NCBI RefSeq assembly: GCF_004298475.1
Contig: NZ_SCRP01000037.1
Location: 1 to 64,000 of the forward strand
Source of the DNA: Paraburkholderia sp.
Lineage (GTDB): Bacteria > Pseudomonadota > Gammaproteobacteria > Burkholderiales > Burkholderiaceae
Reading direction: 5' to 3'
Length of the DNA: 64,000 nucleotides
Positions 8,874 through 18,016 of this stretch are shown in pieces (positions within the stretch are counted from its first letter, which is position 1; each line of letters opens with the position of its first letter). A program made the position numbers and the translations under genes. The notes below the pieces were generated by a model, which saw only the letters and a list, made by a program, of their open reading frames with translations, had not been told where the DNA came from and ran no database searches.

Positions 8874-8904
8874 TTGCAATATAAATGTACGATCGTGCTA
8901 TTCT
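8874..8904 (+). promoter_or_regulatory. Candidate promoter and palindromic operator for the enoyl-CoA hydratase cluster
   Basis: TTGCAA at 8874 and TATTCT at 8899-8904, the latter with an upstream TGC that makes an extended -10. The 19-bp spacer is long. The 8-bp palindrome ACGATCGT (8889-8896) sits between the two elements inside a 22-bp imperfect dyad (8 of 11 positions symmetric), the size and position of a repressor operator such as a TetR-family site. Confidence 0.5.
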
Positions 8905-8930
8905 AGGACACCCATGGAGTGAAGTTTCCA

Positions 8931-9032
8931 ATGACTTCCCATTATTTCTACATTGAGACAACCGGCATCGTAGCCGCCGCAGCCGTCGCGCGCGACGAAC
9001 TGCGCAACACACCCGACGAGGTCCGCGCATGA
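8931..9032 (+). CDS. Small ORF translationally coupled to the enoyl-CoA hydratase gene
   Basis: A 33-codon frame (starts MTSHYFYIETTG, ends NTPDEVRA) whose TGA stop overlaps the ATG of the enoyl-CoA hydratase gene as ATGA, the usual geometry of translational coupling. A GGAG lies 11 nt upstream of its ATG, and it starts about 27 bp after the candidate -10. I recognise no relative. It could be a small protein, a leader that controls translation of the next gene, or a chance frame; the exact overlap and the position just after a promoter argue mildly against chance. Confidence 0.4.
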   Translation: MTSHYFYIETTGIVAAAAVARDELRNTPDEVRA

Positions 9033-9817
9033 GTGCCGAACTCCGCAGCAGCCGGCCGCAAGGGCATGAATCGTCGCTCGTCCTCACGCTGTCGAACCCC
9101 GGCGCGCGCAACGCGCTCCATCCCGACATGTACGCCGCCGCCATCGAAGCGCTCGACGCCGCCGAGCGCGACGCGTCGTTGCGCGCGATCGTGCTGACCG
9201 GCGCCGACAACTTCTTTTGCGCGGGCGGCAACCTCAATCGCCTGCTGGAAAACCGCGCGAAGGATCCATCGGTGCAGGCCGCGAGCATCGACATGCTCGC
9301 CGAGTGGGTCAACGCGATGCGCCAGTCGAGCAAGCCCGTGATCGCCGCGGTCGAAGGCGCTGCAGCAGGCGCAGGCTTCTCGCTCGCGCTCGCCGCCGAC
9401 CTGCTGGTCGCCGCCGAGGACGCCAAATTCGTCATGTCGTACTCGCGCGTGGGCCTCACGCCCGACGGCGGCGGCTCATGGTTTCTCTCCCGCGCGCTGC
9501 CCCGTGCGCTCGCCACCGAACTGATGCTCGAAGGCAAGCCAATCGGCGCCGCACGGCTTGCCGAACTCGGCGTCGTCAACCGCCTCGTCAAATCGCACAC
9601 GGCGCTCGACGCCGCGCTCGCCTGGGCCGACGATCTCGCCGCTGTCTCGCCGAATTCGGCCGCGCGGATCAAAGGCCTGGTCAATGTCGCCGACACGCAG
9701 CCGCTCGCCGATCACCTGATCGCCGAACGCGAAAATTTCGTCGCCTCGCTGCATCATCGCGACGGGCTCGAAGGCATCACCGCGTTCCTCGAAAAACGTT
9801 CACCGGTCTACAAGTAG
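9029..9817 (+). CDS. Enoyl-CoA hydratase/isomerase (crotonase superfamily)
   Basis: A 262-residue crotonase-fold enzyme. The oxyanion-hole segments are present: FFCAGGNLNRL (about 62-72) and VEGAAAGAGFSLALAADLL (about 110-128). In place of the hydratase glutamates the next loop reads YSRVGLTPDGGGSWFL, where an Asp follows Pro, as in PaaG-type isomerases; this favours an enoyl-CoA isomerase or a hydratase with altered chemistry over a classical FadB-like hydratase. It starts inside the stop codon of a 33-codon ORF and is followed without any gap by the histidine phosphatase gene, so both are one transcript. Probable role: processing of a CoA thioester in the fatty or hydroxy acid pathway encoded downstream. 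Confidence 0.88.
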   Translation: MSAELRSSRPQGHESSLVLTLSNPGARNALHPDMYAAAIEALDAAERDASLRAIVLTGADNFFCAGGNLNRLLENRAKDPSVQAASIDMLAEWVNAMRQSSKPVIAAVEGAAAGAGFSLALAADLLVAAEDAKFVMSYSRVGLTPDGGGSWFLSRALPRALATELMLEGKPIGAARLAELGVVNRLVKSHTALDAALAWADDLAAVSPNSAARIKGLVNVADTQPLADHLIAERENFVASLHHRDGLEGITAFLEKRSPVYK

Positions 9818-10537
9818 ATGAGCCATTTCCAGATGCCCGCGCGCCGCCGCATCTTTCTGATGCGCCACGGTGATGTCACCTACTTCGACGATTCGGGCCG
9901 CGCCATCGATCCCGATACCGTGCCGCTCAACGAGAACGGCCGCGCACAGGCGAAGGCGGCAGGCCGCGTGTTCGCCTCGCAGGCGCTGCGCTTCGACCGT
10001 GTAATCGTGAGCGGCCTGCGACGTACCGTCGAAACGGCACGGCATGTGCTCGCGGAAACCGGCCAGCAGATCGAACTCGAAATGCAACCCGCGTGGGAAG
10101 AGATTCGCGGCAGCCGCCTCGCTTCGATTCCGCCCGGCGAAGTGGAGAACGCATTCCTGCGCGCGTTCGATGGCGTCGTCCCCGAAGACACGCGCTTTCT
10201 CGGCGGCGAAACCATCGGCGAACTGCTCGACCGCGTGCTGCCCGCGCTCGCCGCGCTGCGCGCCGATCCGTCGTGGGACACCGCGTTGCTCGTGCTGCAC
10301 GGCGGCGTGAACCGCGCGATCCTCTCGCACGCAATCACTGCAGGCGGGCGCACGTTCTTCGGCCATCTGGCGCAGGCCACGGGCTGCATCAACGCGCTCG
10401 ACGTCGGCACGGCAAACGGCGACTGGATTGTGCGCGCACTCAACTATTCGCCGCCGTCGCCGCTGCATCACGAAACGCGCAACACGACCATGGAAATGCT
10501 TTACGCGCAATTCCTGCGCTTTCGCCCGCGCACCTAG
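9818..10537 (+). CDS. Histidine phosphatase family protein
   Basis: A 239-residue member of the phosphoglycerate-mutase-like (branch 1) histidine phosphatases. The catalytic RHG motif is at about residues 16-18 (FLMRHGDV), the SGLRRTVETA substrate loop follows, and the second catalytic His is in LVLHGGVNR (about residue 160). The start ATG directly abuts the stop codon of the enoyl-CoA hydratase gene. Position between an acyl-CoA enzyme and an APH-type kinase suggests it removes a phosphate from a pathway intermediate or from a CoA-related by-product, but that is inference from context. Substrate unknown. Confidence 0.85.
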   Translation: MSHFQMPARRRIFLMRHGDVTYFDDSGRAIDPDTVPLNENGRAQAKAAGRVFASQALRFDRVIVSGLRRTVETARHVLAETGQQIELEMQPAWEEIRGSRLASIPPGEVENAFLRAFDGVVPEDTRFLGGETIGELLDRVLPALAALRADPSWDTALLVLHGGVNRAILSHAITAGGRTFFGHLAQATGCINALDVGTANGDWIVRALNYSPPSPLHHETRNTTMEMLYAQFLRFRPRT

Positions 10538-10572
10538 CGCGCGGCATCCATAAACCAGAGGGGGACACAAAT

Positions 10573-11691
10573 ATGGCGCAAGCCAGCCCGGATGGAGACA
10601 CCCCGAAGCAGAACCCGGCCCCGAGCGATTATTCGGCGTTCGAGGGCACGCGTCCCGTGGCAGAACGGCAGCGCTTCGACATCGAAGCGCTCGCCGCCTG
10701 GCTCGCAGCGCACGTCGATGGGTTCGCCGGCCCGCTCACGGTCGAGCAGTTCGCGGGCGGCCAGTCGAACCCGACGTTCAAGCTCGTCACGCCGCAGCGC
10801 ACTTACGTGATGCGCGCCAAGCCGGGCCCGAAAGCGAAGCTGCTGCCGTCGGCGCACGCGATCGAACGCGAATACCGCGTGATGGATGCGCTCGGCGCGA
10901 CCGATGTCCCCGTCGCCAGGATGCTCGCGCTATGCGAGGACGAAGCGGTGATTGGCCGCGCGTTCTACGTGATGGAATTCGTCGAGGGCCGCGTGATGTG
11001 GGACCAGTCGCTGCCCGGCATGTCGCGCGAAGAACGTGCTGCAATCTACGACGAAATGAACCGCGTGATCGCAGCGCTGCATAACGTGTCGCCCGAAGCG
11101 ATCGGCCTCGCCGACTACGGCAAGCGCGGCAATTATTTCGCGCGTCAGATCGATCGCTGGAGCCGCCAGTATCAGGCGTCGGAAACCGAGCCGATCGACG
11201 CGATGAATCGCCTGATCGAATGGCTGCCGCAGCACGTGCCCGACAACGCGGGCGCGCGCGTCTCGGTCGTGCACGGCGACTATCGCCTCGACAATCTCAT
11301 CTTCCATCCGACCGAGCCGCGCGTGCTCGCGGTACTCGACTGGGAGCTATCGACGCTCGGCGATCCGCTCGCCGACTTCTCGTATCACTGCATGGCCTGG
11401 CACGTCGACCCGGCACAGTTCCGCGGCATCGGCGGACTCGACTGGGCCGCGCTCGGCATACCCGACGAGCAGCACTACGTCGAGCGCTATTGCGCGCGCA
11501 CCGGCCTTGAGATTCGCGGCGACTGGAATTTCTATCTCGCGTACAACATGTTCCGCATCGCCGCGATCCTGCAGGGCATCATGAAGCGCGTCGTGGACGG
11601 CACAGCGGCCAGCGCCCAGGCCGTCGACGCAGGCGCTCGCGCACGGCCCATGGCCGAGCTTGCGTGGCGTTACGCGCAGAAAGTCCGCTGA
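10573..11691 (+). CDS. APH-type phosphotransferase (ACAD10/11 kinase-domain homologue)
   Basis: A 372-residue aminoglycoside phosphotransferase/choline kinase-fold protein. The Brenner motif is intact: HGDYRLDN (234-241) with catalytic Asp236, and metal-binding LDWE (255-258). The N-terminal lobe has QFAGGQSNPTF and YVMRAKPG. It resembles the kinase domain of eukaryotic ACAD10/ACAD11 and the 4-hydroxyacyl-CoA kinase of levulinate-type pathways, where a 4-hydroxyacyl-CoA is phosphorylated before a dehydrogenase-family partner completes its conversion. That partner is the next gene, so antibiotic resistance is unlikely. The start has AGAGGGGG upstream; the reading frame continues far upstream inside the phosphatase gene without coding meaning. 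Confidence 0.85.
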   Translation: MAQASPDGDTPKQNPAPSDYSAFEGTRPVAERQRFDIEALAAWLAAHVDGFAGPLTVEQFAGGQSNPTFKLVTPQRTYVMRAKPGPKAKLLPSAHAIEREYRVMDALGATDVPVARMLALCEDEAVIGRAFYVMEFVEGRVMWDQSLPGMSREERAAIYDEMNRVIAALHNVSPEAIGLADYGKRGNYFARQIDRWSRQYQASETEPIDAMNRLIEWLPQHVPDNAGARVSVVHGDYRLDNLIFHPTEPRVLAVLDWELSTLGDPLADFSYHCMAWHVDPAQFRGIGGLDWAALGIPDEQHYVERYCARTGLEIRGDWNFYLAYNMFRIAAILQGIMKRVVDGTAASAQAVDAGARARPMAELAWRYAQKVR

Positions 11692-11766
11692 GGGTCCACC
11701 AAGAATCCGCTGAAGGTCCGCTGAAACATTTTCCGCACGACAGCTATTTTCCCGGCGAGGTTATAG

Positions 11767-13005
11767 ATGAACTTCGATTACACACCGAAAGTGCAGGCGC
11801 TGCGCGAGAAGTTGCTCGCGTTTTTCGACGAACACATTTACCCGAACGAGCACCTCTTCCATGAGGAAGTCGCGCGCAATCGCGCGAACGGCAACGCATG
11901 GGTGCCCACGGAGATCGTCGAAAAACTGAAGCTCAAGGCGCGCGAGGCAGGCTTGTGGAACCTGTTCCTGCCCGAGTCCACTCGCGGCGCGGGCCTCACG
12001 AACCTCGAATACGCCCCGCTGTGCGAGATCATGGGCCGCGTGCACTGGGCACCCGAAGTGTTCAACTGCAGCGCGCCGGACACCGGCAACATGGAAACCA
12101 TCGAACGCTACGGCACCGGGGAGCACAAGCGCCAGTGGCTTCAACCTCTGCTCGACGGCCAGATCCGCTCGGCATTCCTGATGACGGAGCCCGATGTCGC
12201 CTCGTCGGATGCGACCAATATCCAGACGCGCATCACGCGTGACGGCGACGACTACGTGATCAACGGCAAGAAGTGGTGGTCCTCGGGCGCGGGCGATCCG
12301 CGCTGCGCGGTCTACATCGTCATGGGCAAGACCGATCCCGACGCACCGCGCCACGCGCAGCAGTCGATGATCCTCGTGCCCGCCAACGCCGAGGGCATCA
12401 CGGTGCAACGCCCGCTCACGGTGTTCGGCTACGACGACGCACCGCACGGCCACATGGAGATCACGCTCAAGAACGTGCGCGTGCCCGCGTCGAACGTCCT
12501 GCTCGGCGAAGGGCGCGGCTTCGAGATCGCCCAGGGGCGGCTCGGGCCGGGCCGCATTCACCACTGCATGCGCCTTATCGGCGTCGCCGAACGCGCGCTC
12601 GAATACATGACCAAACGCGCCCTCACGCGCGTGGCGTTCGGCAAGCCGATCTCGGCGCAGACGGTCACGCAGGAACGCATCGCCGAAGCGCGCTGCATGA
12701 TCGAGCAGGCGCGCCTGCTCACGCTCAAGGCCGCGTACATGATGGATACCGTCGGCAACAAGGGCGCGCGCGGCGAGATCGCGATGATCAAGGTAGTCGC
12801 GCCGAACGTGGCCTGCCAGGTGCTCGACTGGGCGATCCAGGTGCACGGCGGCGCGGGCGTGAGCGGCGACTTTCCGCTCGCCTATGCGTATGCGTCGGCT
12901 CGCACGCTGCGCTTCGCCGACGGCCCCGACGAAGTTCACCGCAACGCCATCGCCAAGCTCGAATACGGGCGCTACAAGGAACTCACCGCGGCTTCCAGGC
13001 CGTAA
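11767..13005 (+). CDS. Acyl-CoA dehydrogenase family protein, ACAD11-like
   Basis: A 412-residue flavoprotein of the acyl-CoA dehydrogenase superfamily. Visible: the FAD/substrate segment [16 protein letters not shown] (about 137-152), the central beta-barrel, and the C-terminal helical domain with [10 protein letters not shown] and the tail [13 protein letters not shown], which is characteristic of the ACAD10/11-like branch. The APH-type kinase gene ends 75 bp upstream on the same strand; in animals the same two domains are fused in one polypeptide. Likely role: with the kinase, conversion of a 4-hydroxyacyl-CoA to an intermediate that can enter beta-oxidation. The specific substrate is not shown by the sequence. 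Confidence 0.88.
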   Translation: MNFDYTPKVQALREKLLAFFDEHIYPNEHLFHEEVARNRANGNAWVPTEIVEKLKLKAREAGLWNLFLPESTRGAGLTNLEYAPLCEIMGRVHWAPEVFNCSAPDTGNMETIERYGTGEHKRQWLQPLLDGQIRSAFLMTEPDVASSDATNIQTRITRDGDDYVINGKKWWSSGAGDPRCAVYIVMGKTDPDAPRHAQQSMILVPANAEGITVQRPLTVFGYDDAPHGHMEITLKNVRVPASNVLLGEGRGFEIAQGRLGPGRIHHCMRLIGVAERALEYMTKRALTRVAFGKPISAQTVTQERIAEARCMIEQARLLTLKAAYMMDTVGNKGARGEIAMIKVVAPNVACQVLDWAIQVHGGAGVSGDFPLAYAYASARTLRFADGPDEVHRNAIAKLEYGRYKELTAASRP

Positions 13006-13133
13006 GTCCGTGTCTGCGGGAGAGACGCATGCTCACGCCCTGCGTCCCTCATCGAACTGTGCTCTAATCTGCGCGAGTTGAGGCGCTGCGGCCGGGCCGC
13101 GGCGTTCCCCGTCCACCGTGCCATGGAGACACA

Positions 13134-13835
13134 ATGATCGACGTCTATAGCTGGGCCACGCCGAACGGCCACAAAGTGCATATCATGCTCGAGGAAACCG
13201 GCCTCGAATACCGCGTTCATCCGGTCGATATCGGCGCAGGCGACCAGTTCAAGTCCGACTTTCTCGCCATCAGCCCGAACAACAAGATTCCCGCCATCGT
13301 CGATTCCGAAGGCCCGGTCCGTGCCGACGGCAAGCCGTTTTCGCTCTTCGAATCGGGCGCGATCCTGATTTATCTGGCGGCAAAAACCGGCCAGTTCATG
13401 CCCGACGACCTCGCCGCGCGCTACGACGTGCTGCAGTGGACCATGTTCCAGATGGGCGGACTCGGGCCGATGCTCGGCCAGGCGCACCATTTCCGCATCT
13501 ATGCGCCCGAAAAGATTCAGTACGCCGTCAATCGCTATACGAACGAAGCGAAGCGGCTCTACAACGTCATGGAAACGCAGCTCGGGAAGACCGGGTATCT
13601 CGCCGGCGACGAGTACACCATCGCCGACATCGCCGCATTTCCGTGGACGCGTTCGTGGCAGAACCAGGGCATCGATCTCGACAGCCTGCCGAACGTGAAG
13701 CGCTGGCACGAGACGATCGCGGAGCGGCCTGCGGTCAAGCGTGGCGTTGAGGTACTCGCTGCCGCGCGCAAGCCGATAACCGGTGACAAGGAGCGCGAAA
13801 TCCTGTTCGGCGCGACGCAGTACGCAAAACACTGA
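13134..13835 (+). CDS. yfcG: YfcG-type glutathione transferase / disulfide-bond oxidoreductase
   Basis: A 233-residue GST of the Nu class. The N-terminal motif TPNGHKVHIMLEE, SPNNKIPAIVD and SLFESGAILIYLA closely resemble E. coli YfcG, which reduces disulfides with glutathione by using a Thr/Asn pair and no catalytic Cys; that pair is present here as Thr9 and Asn11. The C-terminal domain includes YTIADIAAFPW. It follows the acyl-CoA dehydrogenase by 128 bp on the same strand, so it may have its own promoter. The terminator just downstream is oriented mainly for the opposite strand. Confidence 0.9.
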   Translation: MIDVYSWATPNGHKVHIMLEETGLEYRVHPVDIGAGDQFKSDFLAISPNNKIPAIVDSEGPVRADGKPFSLFESGAILIYLAAKTGQFMPDDLAARYDVLQWTMFQMGGLGPMLGQAHHFRIYAPEKIQYAVNRYTNEAKRLYNVMETQLGKTGYLAGDEYTIADIAAFPWTRSWQNQGIDLDSLPNVKRWHETIAERPAVKRGVEVLAAARKPITGDKEREILFGATQYAKH

Positions 13836-13864
13836 GCGCACAGAAAACCACACGAAATACGCAT

Positions 13865-13901
13865 AAAAAAGGGGCGTCCGGCAACGCGTGCCGCACGCCC
13901 C
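13865..13901 (-). terminator. Rho-independent terminator for the MaoC/acyl-CoA dehydrogenase operon
   Basis: GGGGCGT / ACGCCCC stem (13871-13877 and 13895-13901) with an internal GGCA/TGCC pairing, followed on the - strand by six T (13865-13870). It may also weakly stop the converging yfcG transcript. Confidence 0.85.
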
Positions 13902-13963
13902 TTCGGTTCGATGATGTTCCGATGCACGCCTGTGCCGATGCACAGGCGAACGCGATCAGAAGA

Positions 13964-14434
13964 TCAGAAGTAGTGCCGTGTAATGAACTCGGCGACGCAC
14001 GCGGGCCGTTCGCTGCCCTCGCACTCGATGGTCGCATTCCACGTCACCTGCGCGCTGCCGTCGGCGGCATCTTCCGCTTCCTTCACGCCAAAGCGCGCGC
14101 GCACCTTCGATCCGACCGGCACAGGCGACGTGAAGCGCACGCGATTGAGCCCGTAGTTCACCCCCATGCGCTGATGGATCTTCACAGTCTGCGCGAGCAG
14201 CGTCGGCATCAGCGAAAGCGTGAGAAAACCGTGCGCGACCGGCCCGCCGAACGGCGACTCGCGGCGCGCACGCTCTGCATCGACGTGAATCCACTGGTGA
14301 TCGCCGGTGGCGTCGGCAAAGTCGAGCACCTGCGGCTCACCCACCTCGATCCAGCCGCTCACGAACGGCGTGCCGCCCGCGAGCGCGCGCAGCGTCGCCA
14401 CGTCGGCAATCTGAACCATGCCGCTTTCGCTCAT
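13964..14434 (-). CDS. MaoC family hydratase (second subunit)
   Basis: A 156-residue single-hotdog MaoC-like protein. The hydratase signature is present: ATGDHQWIHVD (catalytic Asp and His) followed by GGPVAHGFLTLSL. Such proteins add water to trans-2-enoyl-CoA to give the R-3-hydroxyacyl-CoA. Its ATG overlaps the stop codon of the upstream MaoC gene (ATGA), so the two are translationally coupled and may form a heteromer, as known for some steroid-pathway MaoC pairs. I start at MSESGMVQ; a frame extending 29 codons upstream lies inside the neighbour. Last gene of a four-gene operon with two acyl-CoA dehydrogenases. Confidence 0.87.
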   Translation of the reverse strand: MSESGMVQIADVATLRALAGGTPFVSGWIEVGEPQVLDFADATGDHQWIHVDAERARRESPFGGPVAHGFLTLSLMPTLLAQTVKIHQRMGVNYGLNRVRFTSPVPVGSKVRARFGVKEAEDAADGSAQVTWNATIECEGSERPACVAEFITRHYF

Positions 14435-14889
14435 GACGCGCTCCCCGGATGCCGCAGCCCGAACAGGGCCTTCGAGCGCACCGTGACGATGGTTTCGCCG
14501 TGCTGGTTGACGCCGTCCCAACGCGTTTCGACGATGCCGCGATCGGGCTTGCTCGACGACACGCGCTTGCTGACGATGGTGTTCGTCATGGTGAGCGTGT
14601 CGCCGACGCGCGTCGGCTTGAGCCAGCGGATCTCATCGACGCCGGGCGAGCCCATCGAGGTCGAATCGCCCAGGAAGTTGCGCACGAGCATGCCCATCAT
14701 GACCGAGCACGTATGCCAGCCGCTCGCGACAAGTCCGCCGAACATCGACGCCTCGGCGGCTGCCTCGTTCAGATGGAACGGCTGCGGATCGAACTGCTCG
14801 GCAAAATGCACGATCTCCTCGCGCGTGAACGTATGCGAGCCGACCGTGTACGACCTGCCGACTTCGAGATCTTCGTAACTCACAGTCAT
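14431..14889 (-). CDS. MaoC family hydratase (first subunit)
   Basis: A 152-residue single-hotdog MaoC protein, beginning MTVSYEDLEVGRSYTVG. The catalytic Asp and His appear in EQFDPQPFHLNE, followed by GGLVASGWHTCSVMM. Both this gene and its overlapping partner therefore keep hydratase residues, unlike pairs in which one subunit is inactive. GAGGA lies 8-12 nt upstream of the chosen ATG. It starts 38 bp after the smaller acyl-CoA dehydrogenase gene. Expected role: hydration of the enoyl-CoA made by the dehydrogenases encoded upstream. Substrate chain or ring not determinable. Confidence 0.87.
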   Translation of the reverse strand: MTVSYEDLEVGRSYTVGSHTFTREEIVHFAEQFDPQPFHLNEAAAEASMFGGLVASGWHTCSVMMGMLVRNFLGDSTSMGSPGVDEIRWLKPTRVGDTLTMTNTIVSKRVSSSKPDRGIVETRWDGVNQHGETIVTVRSKALFGLRHPGSAS

Positions 14890-14927
14890 CGTTGCTTTCC
14901 TCGATGTGGCCGCGCTCATGCAGCCGC

Positions 14928-16055
14928 TTATGCGGCCGCTTGTGCGAAGCCCGGCAGCGCGGTGAAGCGCTCCAGATGATGATCGACGTCGCCGAGCGTC
15001 GTTTCGATGATCGCGAGGCGCTTGAACAGGTGAGCCGCCGCGACCTCGTTGGTGACGCCCATGCCGCCATGCAATTGCACGGCCTGCTGGCCGACGTAAC
15101 GCGCCGCCTGCCCCACGCGCACTTTCGCGGCGGAAATCGCGCGGCGGCGCTCGTCGGGCGACTCGCTACTGTAGCGCGCGGCGGCGAGGTACGTGATCGA
15201 ACGGGCCTGCTCGGCGTGAATCAGCATGTCGGCCATGCGGTGCTGCAGCGCCTGGAAGCGCGCGATCGGCACGCCGAACTGCTGGCGCGTCTTCGTGTAT
15301 TCGACAGTCGCGCTCGTGAGCGCGTCAATCGCGCCGAGCGCTTCGGCGCACAGCAGGAAGGTCGCGTAATCGGCAATGCGCTCCCACGTCGCCGCTCCAA
15401 CGGACTCGCCGCCCAGCCGGCGCGCGTGCGCATCGGTGAACTTGAGCGTCGCGGCCCGCTGGCCATCGATCGTGCGGTAGTCGCCCACATCGACACCGTT
15501 CGCGCCGCGCGCGACGACGAACAGCGCAACCTCGCCCGCAAGGCGCGCCGGGACGATCCAGTAGTCCGCTTGCGCGCCGTGCTGCACGACCGACTTTGTG
15601 CCCGTGAGCGAGTAGCCATCGCCCGTTTCCTTCGCCGTGGTGGCGAGCAAGAACAGATCGTAGCGCGCATCGGGTTCGTGGAAAGCCACCGCGAGGCGCA
15701 CTTCGCCTGCGGCCACGCGTTCGAGCAGCTTTGCATTGTCGGCGTGCGTATCCCCCGCAAGCCGGAGCGCTTCGACGCCGACCGCCGTCGCCCAGTACGG
15801 CTCGACAACGAGCGCACGGCCAAGCTGCTGCATGACGGCCAGCATGTCGAACGGCGTGCCGTCGAAGCCGCCCTGCGCCGACGGCACGGGCAGCGCAGTG
15901 AGGCCGAGTTCGACGAACGCGTTCCAGTGAACGGCGGAAACGCCCTCGGGCGTCTTCACGATCGCCTGGCGCGCTTCGAAGCCATAGTTCTTGTCGAGAT
16001 AGCGACGCAGCGCGTCGGACAGTTGCTGTTGCTCTTCGGTGAAATTGAAGTCCAT
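14928..16055 (-). CDS. Acyl-CoA dehydrogenase, small subunit of a probable heteromeric pair
   Basis: A 375-residue acyl-CoA dehydrogenase-family protein (starts MDFNFTEEQQQLSDAL). It shows the three-domain layout with the C-terminal helical part (KTRQQFGVPIARFQ, VQLHGGMGVTNE), but the middle domain is poorly conserved: the FAD loop reads AFHEPDARYD, not the usual TEP-x-x-GSD. This is common in the accessory half of alpha2beta2 dehydrogenases such as those acting on steroid side chains. It lies 11 bp downstream of the larger dehydrogenase, so the two are co-translated. Likely partners in one enzyme. Confidence 0.85.
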   Translation of the reverse strand: MDFNFTEEQQQLSDALRRYLDKNYGFEARQAIVKTPEGVSAVHWNAFVELGLTALPVPSAQGGFDGTPFDMLAVMQQLGRALVVEPYWATAVGVEALRLAGDTHADNAKLLERVAAGEVRLAVAFHEPDARYDLFLLATTAKETGDGYSLTGTKSVVQHGAQADYWIVPARLAGEVALFVVARGANGVDVGDYRTIDGQRAATLKFTDAHARRLGGESVGAATWERIADYATFLLCAEALGAIDALTSATVEYTKTRQQFGVPIARFQALQHRMADMLIHAEQARSITYLAAARYSSESPDERRRAISAAKVRVGQAARYVGQQAVQLHGGMGVTNEVAAAHLFKRLAIIETTLGDVDHHLERFTALPGFAQAAA

Positions 16056-16066
16056 TGCGCCGCTCC

Positions 16067-17287
<1,221 letters not shown>

Positions 17288-17339
17288 GCGCAGTGTCTCC
17301 TCGCCGCGGCCCATTCCGGCGCGGCGAAGACCCGCATGG

Positions 17340-17774
17340 TTACTGCAGCGAGCCCTTCAGCGCAGCCGGAACCGGCAGCGGCATCACATCGATGCCTTCT
17401 TCGACAAGAGCTTGCGCATCCTCCGCGGTAGCAACTCCGCGGATGTTGCGCGACGGCGCTTCGTTGTAATGCATGCGCCGCGCCTCCTCGGCGAAACGGT
17501 CGCCCACGTTCTCCGTCTTTTCCAGGACCTCGCGCAGTGCACGCAACGCCAATCCTTGCCACTGTGCGTCTTGTTTCCCGGCAGGTTTAGCGCTCGCCTC
17601 GGTCGCACCGGACAGATTCAGCCGGGGCGCCGATGGCAGGCGGCTCACCTCGGTAGCGCCGCACATCGGACATTCGACCAGCTTGCGCGCACGCTGCGAC
17701 TCGAAGTCGTCAGCGGAGGCAAACCAGCCTTCGAACCGATGGCCGTCTGGGCACTGTAAATCAAGGACCTTCAT
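17340..17774 (-). CDS. DUF1178 family protein
   Basis: A 144-residue protein matching the DUF1178 family of proteobacteria. The N-terminus has a rubredoxin-like metal-binding pattern: Cys in LDLQCPDGH (about residue 8) and CPMC (about 36-39), which may bind zinc. The rest is helical and charged (EETENVGDRFAEEAR-like region, then HYNEAPSRNIRG, a family hallmark). It lies 52 bp upstream of the acyl-CoA dehydrogenase operon on the same strand and could be its first gene, although the family is found in unrelated contexts. Function unknown. Confidence 0.88.
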   Translation of the reverse strand: MKVLDLQCPDGHRFEGWFASADDFESQRARKLVECPMCGATEVSRLPSAPRLNLSGATEASAKPAGKQDAQWQGLALRALREVLEKTENVGDRFAEEARRMHYNEAPSRNIRGVATAEDAQALVEEGIDVMPLPVPAALKGSLQ

Positions 17775-17963
17775 GGGGAATCGGGGCTTAGCAGCGAGTG
17801 TAGCGCAAAATTCAGATTTGTGAACGGTCGTTCAGAAATTTTCCGTCTTCACGGAATCTGCCCGAAGTCTACCTGGAATCTACCTGGAATCGGGCGGGTG
17901 CACGATTGTAGCGCCGTGCGGCGCGCGCCGCTGATCGCACGCGTTGAGCGCCAACAAACGCCA

Positions 17964-17986
17964 ACGGCGGCCTTGCGGGCCGCCGT
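17964..17986 (-). terminator. Probable terminator downstream of the NUDIX gene
   Basis: Perfect 9-bp stem ACGGCGGCC / GGCCGCCGT with a 5-nt loop, 30 bp after the NUDIX stop codon. The following - strand tract (TTGGCGTTTGTTGG) is only moderately T-rich. Confidence 0.5.
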
Positions 17987-18016
17987 CGATCAATGCCCAC
18001 GCCTGACAGCGTGGAT

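Noticed and set aside
10573..11691. Aminoglycoside resistance gene
   Set aside because: The fold is APH-like, but the linked ACAD11-type dehydrogenase and crotonase point to acyl-CoA metabolism.
11685..11726. Repeated TCCGCTGA motif at the end of the kinase gene
   Set aside because: Three imperfect copies across a stop codon; too few and too short to call a functional repeat.
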